Of a DNA stretch of 64,000 bases, positions 31,137 through 40,759 are shown one piece after another. Source of the stretch: Hwanghaeella grinnelliae (GTDB lineage: Bacteria > Pseudomonadota > Alphaproteobacteria > UBA8366 > Aestuariispiraceae). Made by a program: the position numbers and the translations under genes. The stretch covers positions 1-64,000 of the forward strand of contig NZ_SADE01000001.1 of the NCBI RefSeq assembly GCF_004005845.1, in the 5' to 3' direction. Position 1 is the stretch's first letter, and the number at the start of each line of letters is the position of its first letter. Below the pieces are notes generated by a model, which saw only the letters and a program-made list of their open reading frames with translations, had not been told where the DNA came from and searched no databases.

Positions 31137-32660
31137 TTAGCCGAGCGCGCCGATCGGCCAAGGGATGAATTCATCCTCGCCGACACCCAGTTCCTCGCTT
31201 TTCGATTTCACGCCGGACGCGATGTCCAGAAAGCGTTGGAATATCTCTTCGCCCATTTCGTCCAGCGTGGCGTCTCCGTCGATCACCGTGCCGCAATTGA
31301 TGTCCATGTCACCCCGCATGCGTTGGAACATAGGGGTGTTGCTGGCCAGTTTGATGGTGGGGGCCGGGTAGGATCCGAAGCATGACCCGCGCCCCGTGGT
31401 GAAGCAGATCAGATTTGCGCCGCCCGCGATCTGGCCGGTCGCGGATACAGGGTCGTATCCGGGGGTATCCATGATGACGAGGCCGTGCTCCTTCACAGGT
31501 TCGGCGTATAGATAGACTTCGTTGACGCTGGAAGACCCACCCTTCTTTGCGCCGCCAAGCGCCTTTTCGATGATATTCGCAATGCCGCCGGCGTTGTTGC
31601 CGGGGCTGACCTTGCCGTTGATCTGGGTGTCTTTACCCTTGTTGTATTCCAGCCACCAGGTGAACCGGTCGACGAATTTCTGACCTATTTCGGGTGAACG
31701 GGCCCGCGCTGTCAGCGTGTGTTCGACGCCATAGAGTTCCGGGGTTTCGGACAAAATGGCGGTGCCGCCGTTGCGCACCAGAATGTCGACGGCCTTGCCA
31801 AGCGCCGGATTGGCGGACAGCCCGGAAAAGCCGTCCGACCCGCCGCATTGCAGGCCGACCATGATGTGCTCGGCGGAACACGGTTCGCGCGTCACTGCGT
31901 TCGCCTCGTCGAGCATCTCGCGGATCGCTTGTTTGCCGGCTTCGATCGCGGCGGCCGTGCCACCGGTTTCCTGCATTGTGATCGTGCGGATGGATTTCCC
32001 GGTTTCCAGCCCTTCGGTTTCGAAGAACCGTTGAAGGTTGTTCCTCTCGCAGCCAAGCGAGCATACCAGCGCGCCGGCGATATTCGGGTGACGGATATAG
32101 CCGGAGAGGGTACGGCGGAGCAGGTCCATCGGTTCGCCCGTCATTTCCATGCCGCAGCCCTGTTCGTGAACGAATGGCACGACGGCATCGACGTTGGGAT
32201 AGTCGGCCAGACGTTCTTCATCAAAATAGTTTGCGATCCGCCGGGCGACCGTCGCCGAGCAATTGACGGTGATGAAAATGCCGATGCAATTGCGGGTGCC
32301 GACACGGCCGTCGGCCCTGCGGATTCCCATGAAACTTGCTCGCTCATCGGGCGGCAGGATCTCGGTGGGGCGATAGTCCTGGCCGTGCCGGTAGTCCTTG
32401 GCGAAGGAATCCATCAATACGTTGTGGGAGTGCATCCAGGTTCCGGGCTCTATGTCCTCACCTGCGAAGCCGATGATGGTGTCGTATTTCAGAACGGGGT
32501 CGCCCTTCTTGATCGGCCGCGTGGCCAGCTTATGGCCGAGGGGAATGTCCTGCAGGCTTGTGATTCCTTCGGCCTCGATTTGGGCCCCTTTGGGGATTTC
32601 TTCCCTGGCGACGACAACATTGTCGTTTGCATCGAGACGAATTGTCGGATTTTTCACCAT
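31137..32660 (-). CDS. altronate/galactarate dehydratase-family protein (UxaA-like)
   Basis: A 507-residue protein. An N-terminal SAF domain (about 10-85, VVVAREEIPKGAQIEAEGI) is followed by the UxaA/GarD catalytic region with GIRRADGRVGTRN, EQGCGM, GCERNN, LQCGGSDGFSG and FTTGRGSCFG. The conserved cysteines are those that bind iron in altronate dehydratases. The reaction should be dehydration of a hexonate-type sugar acid. ATG 32660 has CTAGGAAC upstream. It lies beside the phn importer, but a 195-bp gap with a Pho-box-like site separates them. Confidence 0.87.
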   Translation of the reverse strand: MVKNPTIRLDANDNVVVAREEIPKGAQIEAEGITSLQDIPLGHKLATRPIKKGDPVLKYDTIIGFAGEDIEPGTWMHSHNVLMDSFAKDYRHGQDYRPTEILPPDERASFMGIRRADGRVGTRNCIGIFITVNCSATVARRIANYFDEERLADYPNVDAVVPFVHEQGCGMEMTGEPMDLLRRTLSGYIRHPNIAGALVCSLGCERNNLQRFFETEGLETGKSIRTITMQETGGTAAAIEAGKQAIREMLDEANAVTREPCSAEHIMVGLQCGGSDGFSGLSANPALGKAVDILVRNGGTAILSETPELYGVEHTLTARARSPEIGQKFVDRFTWWLEYNKGKDTQINGKVSPGNNAGGIANIIEKALGGAKKGGSSSVNEVYLYAEPVKEHGLVIMDTPGYDPVSATGQIAGGANLICFTTGRGSCFGSYPAPTIKLASNTPMFQRMRGDMDINCGTVIDGDATLDEMGEEIFQRFLDIASGVKSKSEELGVGEDEFIPWPIGALG

Positions 32661-33246
32661 GTTCCTAGCCCCTGATCGTAGCCGTTGTTCTTGGTTCAAG
32701 CCGGCATGCGTATTGTTGGATTATCGAATGGCGCCAGCGTTGTCTCGCACGTGCAAATTACGATTATCACGCTCTATCGTTCGATGGTATTCGCGCCGAC
32801 GGAACAACATTTTCCCCCCATGATAGGCCGTATTAAAATTTACCTCGGCATACAGGTGTATGAATCGGTTCGATTGAGGCGGTAACAGGCTCAAGCGGCG
32901 GTTCCACGCTGGCCAATTCGCAATGTATGGAAGTTGGCTCATAAACTCTGGTGTAGGTGGAAAAGAGTGTTGGTTGTGGGAATTCAGGACCAATTAATCT
33001 GCAAAGTTAAGAAAGCGCACTAATTTTACCCCCGATTTACAGTCGGTTATTGGCACTGGTGTGCTCTATCGTGTTGTCGTAGCGCTTAGTTTGTTCTGTA
33101 CTTGGAAGACGGCTCACCGAACGGTGCGAATTGATGTCGTAAAGAACGCCGCATGCTTGATGGCAATCGAAATATCCGGCCTGACCGGCTTGCCGTTGTT
33201 CCCGGGTGCTGCGGTTTACGACGCTAAGCATAGCGAAGATACAATG
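32661..33246. other. 586-bp AT-richer gap without a recognised gene
   Basis: The stretch is lower in GC than its neighbours. No open frame in it has codon use or sequence like a real protein; the longest rightward frame (from 33061) runs into the antisense of the LysR gene. I see no tRNA, terminator or insertion-sequence ends. It should contain the promoter of the UxaA-like gene and may be a decayed gene. Confidence 0.45.
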
Positions 33247-34167
33247 TCAGGCCGAGCCGCCGTCTTCATTCGCCAAGACTGGATGCCGTCGCAAGTGCTG
33301 AACCAAATGGTCGATCACTGCGCGCACACGGGCGGAAGTATGGCCGGATTCCTTGTGAACGACATGCACCGGAACGACAGGTGGTTCGAATTCCGGCAAT
33401 AGTATTTCAAGAGACCCTGCCTCCACTTGTGGCGCGATCATGTATGACAAGACGCGTGTTATTCCCCTGCCTCGTTCGGCCGCGTTGATCGCTGCGGCCG
33501 CTGTGTTCACGACCAGACGCGATGACGGCCGGTGCCGAATTTCCATTCCGTCATTCTCGAAGACCCATTCGCGGGCAGGTGCCATACTCGCAAAATGAAT
33601 TATTTCGTGGTTTTCGAGGCCATTCGGCGAAGTCGGTCTGCCATGCCTTTCCAGGTAGTCAGGCGATGCACACAGGACGCGGCGGACACTGCCGACGCGG
33701 ATGGCCGTCAGGCTTGAATCCGGAAGGTCGGCAATCCGCACAGCGACGTCGATTCCTTCATCCACCACATGGACAATCCGATCTACGAATAACGTGGATA
33801 CGGTCAGTTCGGGATATCGGTCGAGCAGGTCGAGTATGATGGGGGTCACGATGATACTGCCAAACATGGCGGATCCGGTTACTGAAACCATCCCCCGCGG
33901 TTCGGCATGTATGCCGGCGGCTTGCCGGTCGGCTGCGTCTATTTCCGCGAGTATTCGGCGGCAGTCCCCAAGATAACGTTCACCTGCCTCGGTCAAATGA
34001 ACCGAGCGGGTCGTTCTGTGAAACAGGCGACAACCGAGTCTCGCCTCCAGTTCCGAAATCGCCCTTGTGACCGAGGGAGGAGACATGCCAAGCCGGCGCG
34101 CCGCTGGAGAGAACCCGCCTTCCTCAGCAACGCCGACGAAAGCTGACATGGTTTGAAGACGATCCAT
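33247..34167 (-). CDS. LysR-family regulator
   Basis: A 306-residue LTTR. The N-terminal winged helix (MDRLQTMSAFVGVAEEGGFSPAARRLGMSPPSVTRAISELEARLG in outline, residues 1-45) precedes the periplasmic-binding-like effector domain. ATG 34167 is chosen because family members begin MDRLxxMxxF; the upstream frame adds unrelated residues. It is divergent from the SnoaL-like/VOC/FMN gene set at 34310 across a 142-bp AT-rich gap, the usual arrangement for an LTTR and its target. Confidence 0.88.
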   Translation of the reverse strand: MDRLQTMSAFVGVAEEGGFSPAARRLGMSPPSVTRAISELEARLGCRLFHRTTRSVHLTEAGERYLGDCRRILAEIDAADRQAAGIHAEPRGMVSVTGSAMFGSIIVTPIILDLLDRYPELTVSTLFVDRIVHVVDEGIDVAVRIADLPDSSLTAIRVGSVRRVLCASPDYLERHGRPTSPNGLENHEIIHFASMAPAREWVFENDGMEIRHRPSSRLVVNTAAAAINAAERGRGITRVLSYMIAPQVEAGSLEILLPEFEPPVVPVHVVHKESGHTSARVRAVIDHLVQHLRRHPVLANEDGGSA

Positions 34168-34309
34168 AATAATTCCGAAAACTGAAATAGTTAAATTCAT
34201 AATAGCATCATTAATACTGATATAGGAACTTCATATATCCCATCCCAACGAAACTGCAGGCGGCTGATGCAGAAACTGTAATGCCGTCCCTTTGTCCTTG
34301 GAGAAGAAA

Positions 34310-34774
34310 ATGTCCCGTCCCCCTTTGCCGCCATTCAGCGCGGAAACCGCCGCCGAAAAAGTACGATTGGCGGAGGATGCCTGGAACAGCCGTGACCCGC
34401 AGCGTGTTGCGCAGGCCTATACGATCGATAGTGACTGGCGAAACCGCGCTGAGTTTCCGCAAGGCCGCGATGAGATTGAAGAATTTCTCACACGCAAATG
34501 GGCCGGTGAGTCCGATTATCGTTTGATCAAAGAGTTGTGGGCTTTTCGCGAGAACCGTATCGCGGTGCGGTTTGCATATGAATGGCGCGATCGTGACGGC
34601 CAATGGTTCCGGTCTTACGGGAACGAAAATTGGGAATTCGACGAAGAAGGCCTGATGCGCCGGCGGTTCGCCAGTATCAACGACTTGCCGATTGATGAGG
34701 AAGACCGAAAGTTCCATTGGGCCTTGGGCCGTCGGCCCGATGACCATCCCGGACTCTCTGCGCTGGGGCTTTAA
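34310..34774 (+). CDS. DUF1348 (SnoaL/NTF2-like) protein
   Basis: A 154-residue single-domain protein of the DUF1348 group in the NTF2-like superfamily. It is recognised by [43 protein letters not shown] and the E-N-W-E-F-D segment. GGAGAAGAAA precedes ATG 34310. The family's reaction is unknown. It is first of three rightward genes next to the LysR regulator. Confidence 0.85.
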   Translation: MSRPPLPPFSAETAAEKVRLAEDAWNSRDPQRVAQAYTIDSDWRNRAEFPQGRDEIEEFLTRKWAGESDYRLIKELWAFRENRIAVRFAYEWRDRDGQWFRSYGNENWEFDEEGLMRRRFASINDLPIDEEDRKFHWALGRRPDDHPGLSALGL

Positions 34775-34836
34775 AACCCAATCCAGACCAAGTTCCACAT
34801 AAAAGCCGGATGTGCCGGCATGAAAGGAAAAGTGAC

Positions 34837-35247
34837 ATGTCCGAACGTGCAGTAACCAGCGGTGCCCATCACATTGGTCTGACCGTGCCGAATCTTACGG
34901 AAACGAAAGCCTTCTTCATCGATACCCTTGGTTTTAAACAAGTTGGGGAAAAACCCGACTACCCGGCAGCCTTCGTCTCCGACGGTACTGTGATGATCAC
35001 GCTGTGGCAGGCGAAGGACCCCGCAAGTGCCGTGCCGTTCGACAGAAAAAACGCCATAGGCCTGCATCATTTCGCCTTGAAGGTCGACGGGCAGGATCAA
35101 CTGGATGCATTGCACGCGACCTTGGCCAATACGGACGGAGTCGAGATTGAATTCGCCCCGGAACCGCTTGGCGGTGGAGCAGTGAGGCACATGATGTGCA
35201 CAATCCCCGGGGGCATTCGGATGGAATTCATCGCGTTGCCCTCCTAA
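34837..35247 (+). CDS. VOC-family (glyoxalase/dioxygenase-like) protein
   Basis: A 136-residue vicinal-oxygen-chelate protein with two beta-alpha-beta-beta-beta repeats: HHIGLTVPNLTETKAFFIDTLGF opens the first and GLHHFALKVDG the second, and MEFIAL near the end supplies the usual metal-binding Glu. The histidines and that glutamate suggest an intact metal site. Substrate unknown. ATG 34837 has AAAGGAAAAG upstream. It lies 62 bp after the DUF1348 gene. Confidence 0.83.
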   Translation: MSERAVTSGAHHIGLTVPNLTETKAFFIDTLGFKQVGEKPDYPAAFVSDGTVMITLWQAKDPASAVPFDRKNAIGLHHFALKVDGQDQLDALHATLANTDGVEIEFAPEPLGGGAVRHMMCTIPGGIRMEFIALPS

Positions 35248-35281
35248 GGGTGGCGAGGGTTGTCGGTGTAGGAGGCAAATC

Positions 35282-36292
35282 GTGGCAATTGAGCAAGTAC
35301 AGACAGATGGTCCATTTCACCGCGGTGAATTGGATGTTCAAGAACGTCTTGGCGTACGCACTGAAGTCGACCTTTTCGCCCGTCGTGCAATTCGTGATTA
35401 TCTACCGGATCAGCACAGGGCTTTCTACGCCAACCTTCCCTTCCTTCTGCTCGGGGCCGTCGACCGGGACGGCAGGCCATGGGCCTCGATGATCGCTGGA
35501 GAGCCGGGCTTTGTGACCAGCCCGGACCAAAGAAAGTTGGCCATCGCGGCGCGGCCCTTGTTCGGCGATCCCATCTTGAACGAAATTCAAGTCGGTGCGG
35601 ATGTGGGCGTTCTCGGGTTGGACCCCGCAACCCGCAGACGGAATCGCATCACGGGACGGATTGGTCGGAACGATTCTTCAGGCTTCTCGATCCTCGTGGA
35701 TCAAAGCTTTGGGAACTGCCCACAATACATACAGGAACGGCAGGTCCAAATCTTGGCCGGCGACGGGGATGGGCACGCGCAGGGTGACCCACGTCGTGAG
35801 GTGTTTCGCTCCGACCGGTTCGACGAATCCATAGAGAAGCTGTTGCAGACTGCGGATACACTGTTCATCGCAACCGCTTTCCGGCAAAAGGACGATGCGC
35901 CAAACCAAGGTGCAGATGTTTCCCATCGGGGTGGAAGGCCCGGCTTCATCCGGATAGAGGATGACCGAACGTTTATCTTTCCGGACTTTGCAGGAAATCG
36001 GTATTTCAATACGTTGGGCAATATCGCGGTGAACCCTAGTGCGGGTTTTCTCTTTCCAGACTTCCAGACAGGGAACTTGGTCTACATGACCGGCCAAGCT
36101 GATGTTGTTTGGGACGGTCCATCGGTCCGAAACTACAATGGTGCGGAAAGATTCGTTCGTTTCCGCGCTGCGGAAGTCCTAAGGGTGGAGAAAAGCATGC
36201 CGTTCCGCTTCACTTTCGGCAGTTATTCACCGGCCTTGGTTCGGACTGGAAACTGGCTCGAAACGACAGGGAAAATTACCGCGGACTCCTAA
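35282..36292 (+). CDS. pyridoxamine 5'-phosphate oxidase-like FMN-binding protein
   Basis: A 336-residue protein with two split-barrel FMN-binding halves: the first has FLLLGAVDRDGRPWASMIAGEPGF (around 55-78), the second GFIRIEDDRTFIFPDFAGNRYFNTLGNIAVNP, and GQADVVWD near the end. GTG 35282 is the start, with a perfect GTAGGAGG upstream. Some relatives carry a ferredoxin domain; this one ends before it. It closes the LysR-linked gene set, which suggests detoxification of a reactive compound, an inference from partner types. Confidence 0.82.
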   Translation: MAIEQVQTDGPFHRGELDVQERLGVRTEVDLFARRAIRDYLPDQHRAFYANLPFLLLGAVDRDGRPWASMIAGEPGFVTSPDQRKLAIAARPLFGDPILNEIQVGADVGVLGLDPATRRRNRITGRIGRNDSSGFSILVDQSFGNCPQYIQERQVQILAGDGDGHAQGDPRREVFRSDRFDESIEKLLQTADTLFIATAFRQKDDAPNQGADVSHRGGRPGFIRIEDDRTFIFPDFAGNRYFNTLGNIAVNPSAGFLFPDFQTGNLVYMTGQADVVWDGPSVRNYNGAERFVRFRAAEVLRVEKSMPFRFTFGSYSPALVRTGNWLETTGKITADS

Positions 36293-36377
36293 AAAGATAG
36301 CGATTGTTTAGTGTCACATTGTATTCGTGAGTGCTAAGATACGGACAGGCAAACAATGCTCGGGCAACGTCTGTATC

Positions 36378-39300
36378 ATGGTAAGGTTCCTGTCCCTTCT
36401 TGTGTCTCTGTCAGTTGCCATTGGGCTGGTGTGGGCGACGTATCTTTACGAACGCTCACTGGCCGTCGACAGAACAAACTTGGCGGCGAAGACTGTTTCG
36501 GCCGATTTAAATCGGCTTGCAGGCAGCCTCGAGCAGATCCTGAATCATCACCTCAATCTGACACGTGCATTGGCGGCATTTGTCAGGACGAATCCCGAAA
36601 TTACTGAAGACCAATTTAACGCTTATGCGGATGAACTGGTTCGGGGTGAGGTTGGTATACGGAGCCTGCAACTCGCGCCCGACGGTGTCGTCACATATGT
36701 CACCAATATAGAGGAGAATGCGCGGGCACTTGGGCACGACCTGTTGGCAGACCCCAATCGCCGAGACCTGGTTTTGAAATCGATCCAGAACAAAGAGTTC
36801 GTAATCGCCGGTCCGATTGATTTGATTCAAGGGGGCAAAGCGGTCATCGCGCGCCAGCCGATCTTTTTGAAGTCAACGGATAAGAATGACGAATTCTGGG
36901 GATTTGCGACTGTCCTAATTGACCCGATCGTGCTGTTTCGTGAGTCAGGGATCGCAGACGGTTTGCCTGGGTTGCGCCTGGCAATTCGCGGGAAAGACGG
37001 TTTGGGGGCACAAGGGGATACTTTTTATGGCGATCCGAAAGTGTTTTCCAGCGTCGCGGCGGAAGTTCCGGTCCACTTGGCCGTTGGCTCTTGGCGCCTT
37101 GCTGCGTCATGGACGCCTAGCAAGCAGAATGAATTAGACGAACCGGCGCCATTTGTGTGGGGGGCTGGACTGGCCATCGCCGTTTTAGCGGCGCTGTTCC
37201 TGTTTACGCTTCTGACGCGTCCCGAGCAATTGCGCAAAGAAGTCCAGCAAGCAACCGAGGCATCGAAACTCAGCGAAGAACGGTTCGCCGACTTTGCGAA
37301 TGCGGCGTCTGATTGGCTTTGGGAGATGGGCCGTGACTTTCGTGTGACCTATGTGTCTGACCGAGCGGAGGAGGTCGTCGGTGTTCCGGCAGAAGTTCAA
37401 GTCGGGCGATCGTTGTCGGAGTTAATCGGTCCGGACTATTTTACCGAGAAATGGTCGGAGGCTAGAAAAACCCTCAAAGAAAGAAGAGCCCTTCGAAACT
37501 TTGTCTACACCCGGCGACACAAAGACGGCTACCTCCAATATCTTTCAGTGTCAGGTGTGCCTATCTTCGACAGTGACGGAGAGTTTTCCGGATACAGGGG
37601 GACCGGCGCCGATATTACCGACCAGGTGGTAGCGTACGAGCGGGCTCAAATAGCGGAACAACACCTTCGTACAGCGATCGAATCGCTCGAAGACGGGTTT
37701 GTCTTGTACGATGCAGACGACCGCCTTTCCTTGTGCAACGAACGTTACAAGGAAATCTATGCTGAATCTGCCGACCTGATTGTCGAAGGCCAAACCTTCG
37801 AAGAAATCATACGGATCGGCGCTGAACGCGGACAATATCCGGAAGCGATCGGACGAGAGGCTGAATTCGTGGCCGAACGCCTGCGCGCACACAAGAAATC
37901 GAACACATTAATCGAGCAGGAGTTGCCGAACGGTCGGTGGTTGAGAATTGCGGAGCGAAGGACGCCGGATGGCGGTATCGTCGGATTTCGGGTCGATATC
38001 ACCCAGCTAAAAAGGGCACAGGAAGCGGCCGTCGCGGCAAGTGAGGCAAAATCGCAATTCCTGGCCAATATGAGCCATGAAATTCGGACACCGTTGAACG
38101 CGATTATTGGATTGTCGACATTGACGCTGAAGACGGAGATGAATGCTCAGCAGTCCGAATACGTTCAGACGATCCATTCAGCATCGAAAACCTTGCTAGG
38201 CATCGTTAATGACATATTGGATTTTTCGAAGATCGAAGCAGGAAGAATGGAGCTTGAAGAGGCCGATCTGGACCTGGAAAAAATCCTAAAGGACCTTTCA
38301 TTCATCATGGTCGGCCGGGCTTCCGGCAAGCCGATAGAACTGATTATCGATGCGCCTGCGATGCTTCCCGCAAATCTGCAAGGCGACGCAATGCGCCTGG
38401 GCCAAATTCTCAGTAATCTCGCCACGAACGCGATCAAGTTTACAGAAGAGGGAGAGGTTGTCGTTTCCCTGGAGTTTTCTAAGCGTAACGAAACGGAGAT
38501 GGATATACGTTTCGAGATCCGAGACACAGGCATCGGCATTTCCGAAAACCTACATGATGGTCTGTTCGAGCCCTTCGCGCAGGCCGACGTTTCAACGACA
38601 CGGAAGTATGGCGGCACCGGGCTTGGTTTGCCAATTGCTCAACAGCTTGTCGAACTAATGGGGGGAGAGATCGGCGTATACAGTGGCGAGGAAGGCGGTA
38701 GTACCTTTTGGTTCACTGCTGTTGTCGGCCTGTCCAAAACGTCGGTTGTTGGTGACGACACTTCTAGCCGCGCGGCGGCGCTCAAGTCGATGGGCGTCTT
38801 GTTGGTGATCCCCAACTCCGCTTTAAGAGAATCAGTTCGTGGGATGTTGGGGCCCCTCTTCGGACGTATCGCATGTGTCAGCAATACGAAGGACGCGCTC
38901 GCCGCGCTGATGCGCGGTGCGATGGAGACCGGCGGTACGCCATACGATCTTGTCATCTTCGACTGCGATGTTGAACAGGATGGCCCTCTCAACGCCGCAC
39001 GGAAGATCCAATCCGCGGTTACCAACGACGATCCGCCCAATTTGTTCCTGCTTGTTCGGCACGGACACGAATTGAACCTTTCCGAGGTTACCGACCTTGG
39101 CGCGGTAGAGGTTATCGCCAAACCGGTCATTCCGCCCGATTTGGTTCGCAAGATTGAAGCGGCCTTTTCGGGGGAAACTCGCGACGCCGATGAGCCGCCG
39201 CTAGCCGGACGAGGGGCGAATGATGACGAGCATGTCCCACCTGAAGTGCAGATTGGTGGGATGAAAGTACTGTTGGTCGAAGACAACGACATCAACCGGC

Positions 39301-40046
39301 GCATTGCGACAGGCCTTCTCGAGAGGCATGGGGTCGATGTCGATTTCGCTGAGAACGGAAGGATCGGTGTTGAGAAAGCCCTGGCCGGTGACTACGAGGC
39401 CGTTTTGATGGATGTGCAAATGCCTGTGATGGACGGGATCGAAGCTGCGGGTGAAATCCGCAAACACCCCGACATGGCAGACCTTCCAATCATAGCTTTG
39501 ACCGCGCATGCGATGGCATCAGCACGCGATGGCTGCTTTGAGGCCGGCATGAATGATCATGTGGCAAAACCGATTGAACCCGGTGTGCTGTTCGAGACGT
39601 TGGCGCGATGGCGGACGACAAAGAACACGACAGCTATCGAAAATGTGGCGTCCGATGCTGGGGATTTGGCCGAGATGTCCAAGGGAATCTCGCCAAGCTC
39701 CTTGAACGATTTCACTGGTATCGACATGACGGGGTTGAAAGTCATAACCGGTGGCGACGAACAGACAGCCCTTAGCTTGTTGCGCGACTTTTGCGAAGAA
39801 TATGCGCAGGAAAGCGAAAAGATTCGCGCGGCATGGGAGGCCGGTGCGGTGAACGATGCGGTTGAACGGGCACATTCCCTAAAAGGGGTTAGCGGGAATA
39901 TCCGTGCTGTCCACGTCCATGATGTCGTGACGAAGTTGGAAGGCGCGTTGAAGCAGAATGTGGCTGACGAGAAGGTGCCGATGCTGCTCGACGATCTATT
40001 CAAAGCCATGTCCGAAATAAATGAGATGGTAGCGGCGCAGGCATAA
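36378..40046 (+). CDS. CHASE-PAS-PAS hybrid histidine kinase with two receivers and Hpt
   Basis: About 1222 residues. A membrane segment at the N-terminus and another near 245-265 flank a periplasmic CHASE domain (ITEDQFNAYADEL, APDGVVTYVTN). Two PAS domains follow (WLWEMGRDFRVTYVS; then a PAS_7-type GFVLYDADDRLSLCN). The kinase core has H in MSHEIRTPLN and N/G boxes. The first receiver is degenerate (VLLVIPNS in place of the acidic pair), the second is canonical (VEDND, LMDVQMPVMDG). The Hpt histidine is in AHSLKGVSGN. ATG 36378 or GTG 36327 may start it. It ends convergent with cheD. Confidence 0.87.
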   Translation: MVRFLSLLVSLSVAIGLVWATYLYERSLAVDRTNLAAKTVSADLNRLAGSLEQILNHHLNLTRALAAFVRTNPEITEDQFNAYADELVRGEVGIRSLQLAPDGVVTYVTNIEENARALGHDLLADPNRRDLVLKSIQNKEFVIAGPIDLIQGGKAVIARQPIFLKSTDKNDEFWGFATVLIDPIVLFRESGIADGLPGLRLAIRGKDGLGAQGDTFYGDPKVFSSVAAEVPVHLAVGSWRLAASWTPSKQNELDEPAPFVWGAGLAIAVLAALFLFTLLTRPEQLRKEVQQATEASKLSEERFADFANAASDWLWEMGRDFRVTYVSDRAEEVVGVPAEVQVGRSLSELIGPDYFTEKWSEARKTLKERRALRNFVYTRRHKDGYLQYLSVSGVPIFDSDGEFSGYRGTGADITDQVVAYERAQIAEQHLRTAIESLEDGFVLYDADDRLSLCNERYKEIYAESADLIVEGQTFEEIIRIGAERGQYPEAIGREAEFVAERLRAHKKSNTLIEQELPNGRWLRIAERRTPDGGIVGFRVDITQLKRAQEAAVAASEAKSQFLANMSHEIRTPLNAIIGLSTLTLKTEMNAQQSEYVQTIHSASKTLLGIVNDILDFSKIEAGRMELEEADLDLEKILKDLSFIMVGRASGKPIELIIDAPAMLPANLQGDAMRLGQILSNLATNAIKFTEEGEVVVSLEFSKRNETEMDIRFEIRDTGIGISENLHDGLFEPFAQADVSTTRKYGGTGLGLPIAQQLVELMGGEIGVYSGEEGGSTFWFTAVVGLSKTSVVGDDTSSRAAALKSMGVLLVIPNSALRESVRGMLGPLFGRIACVSNTKDALAALMRGAMETGGTPYDLVIFDCDVEQDGPLNAARKIQSAVTNDDPPNLFLLVRHGHELNLSEVTDLGAVEVIAKPVIPPDLVRKIEAAFSGETRDADEPPLAGRGANDDEHVPPEVQIGGMKVLLVEDNDINRRIATGLLERHGVDVDFAENGRIGVEKALAGDYEAVLMDVQMPVMDGIEAAGEIRKHPDMADLPIIALTAHAMASARDGCFEAGMNDHVAKPIEPGVLFETLARWRTTKNTTAIENVASDAGDLAEMSKGISPSSLNDFTGIDMTGLKVITGGDEQTALSLLRDFCEEYAQESEKIRAAWEAGAVNDAVERAHSLKGVSGNIRAVHVHDVVTKLEGALKQNVADEKVPMLLDDLFKAMSEINEMVAAQA

Positions 40047-40074
40047 CCAACCTATTTCCGGGCGGACCATTCGA

Positions 40075-40743
40075 CTAGTCGAACAATTCGATATCGCCTT
40101 CGGGTTGTTTTTCGGCTATCCGGATACGCTTCTTGTATTCTTGCTGGGCGATGGTTTGCGCGCGTGTCGGGTCGACCGTGCGGACCATTACTTTGCCGCT
40201 CTCAGGGAAGTAGCGGATCATGCGTGGATGAACGCCGCGAAGGCTCTTGGAGACGACCTTGAGGCCTTCGTTTGACAGATAGTCTTCAATGAAATCCGCG
40301 TTCTTATGGCCGATATCCATTCCCCCGGCTAACACGTTCCCGCCGCCAAAGACTTTAACTTCCAACCGTTTTCGGTCGCCGCCGCGCTTCAGGATTTCGT
40401 TGATCAGCTGCTCCATTGCAAAGTTCCCGTATCGTGTCGGCAATCCGGCATCGCGGGTCTTCTTGGCGCTGTCCTGTTCCATGTCCCCATAGGGCAGCAG
40501 GAAATGATTTATGCCGCCAACCTTTGTTAGCGGATCCCTGATGCAGGCGGATATGCACGACCCGAGGATCGTTGAAATGATCTCGTCGATACAAGAGACG
40601 TACCATTCCCCTTGGAACACCTTGACGATGCGGCGTCCCGTCTCCCGGTCCTGGAAGAAACGCTTGGTACCGTCGTCGTCAATGTTTCCGAACCACGTAT
40701 TTCCTTTGCCGGAATCGGTGGTCGCTGTGTTTGGATTTCTCAC
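40075..40743 (-). CDS. cheD: chemoreceptor glutamine deamidase CheD (first)
   Basis: A 222-residue CheD with catalytic T58, C63 (ILGSCISACIRD) and H80 (GGINHFLLP), and KVFGGGNV near 150. An N-terminal extension of about 45 residues precedes the family domain. GTG 40743 is chosen: GGCGGGG lies 8 bp upstream and it falls 16 bp after the pentapeptide gene. The C-terminus is EGDIELFD, a tail shared with two other proteins of this island. It should deamidate receptor glutamines. Confidence 0.87.
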   Translation of the reverse strand: MRNPNTATTDSGKGNTWFGNIDDDGTKRFFQDRETGRRIVKVFQGEWYVSCIDEIISTILGSCISACIRDPLTKVGGINHFLLPYGDMEQDSAKKTRDAGLPTRYGNFAMEQLINEILKRGGDRKRLEVKVFGGGNVLAGGMDIGHKNADFIEDYLSNEGLKVVSKSLRGVHPRMIRYFPESGKVMVRTVDPTRAQTIAQQEYKKRIRIAEKQPEGDIELFD

Positions 40744-40759
40744 CAGTGCAACCCCGCCT

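Noticed and set aside
31719-32675. Rightward open frame antisense to the UxaA-like gene
   Set aside because: It covers conserved dehydratase motifs on the other strand and shows no domain of its own.
33061-33402. Rightward open frame spanning the gap and the LysR 3' end
   Set aside because: Half of it is antisense to the LysR gene and it has neither a ribosome site nor a recognisable domain.
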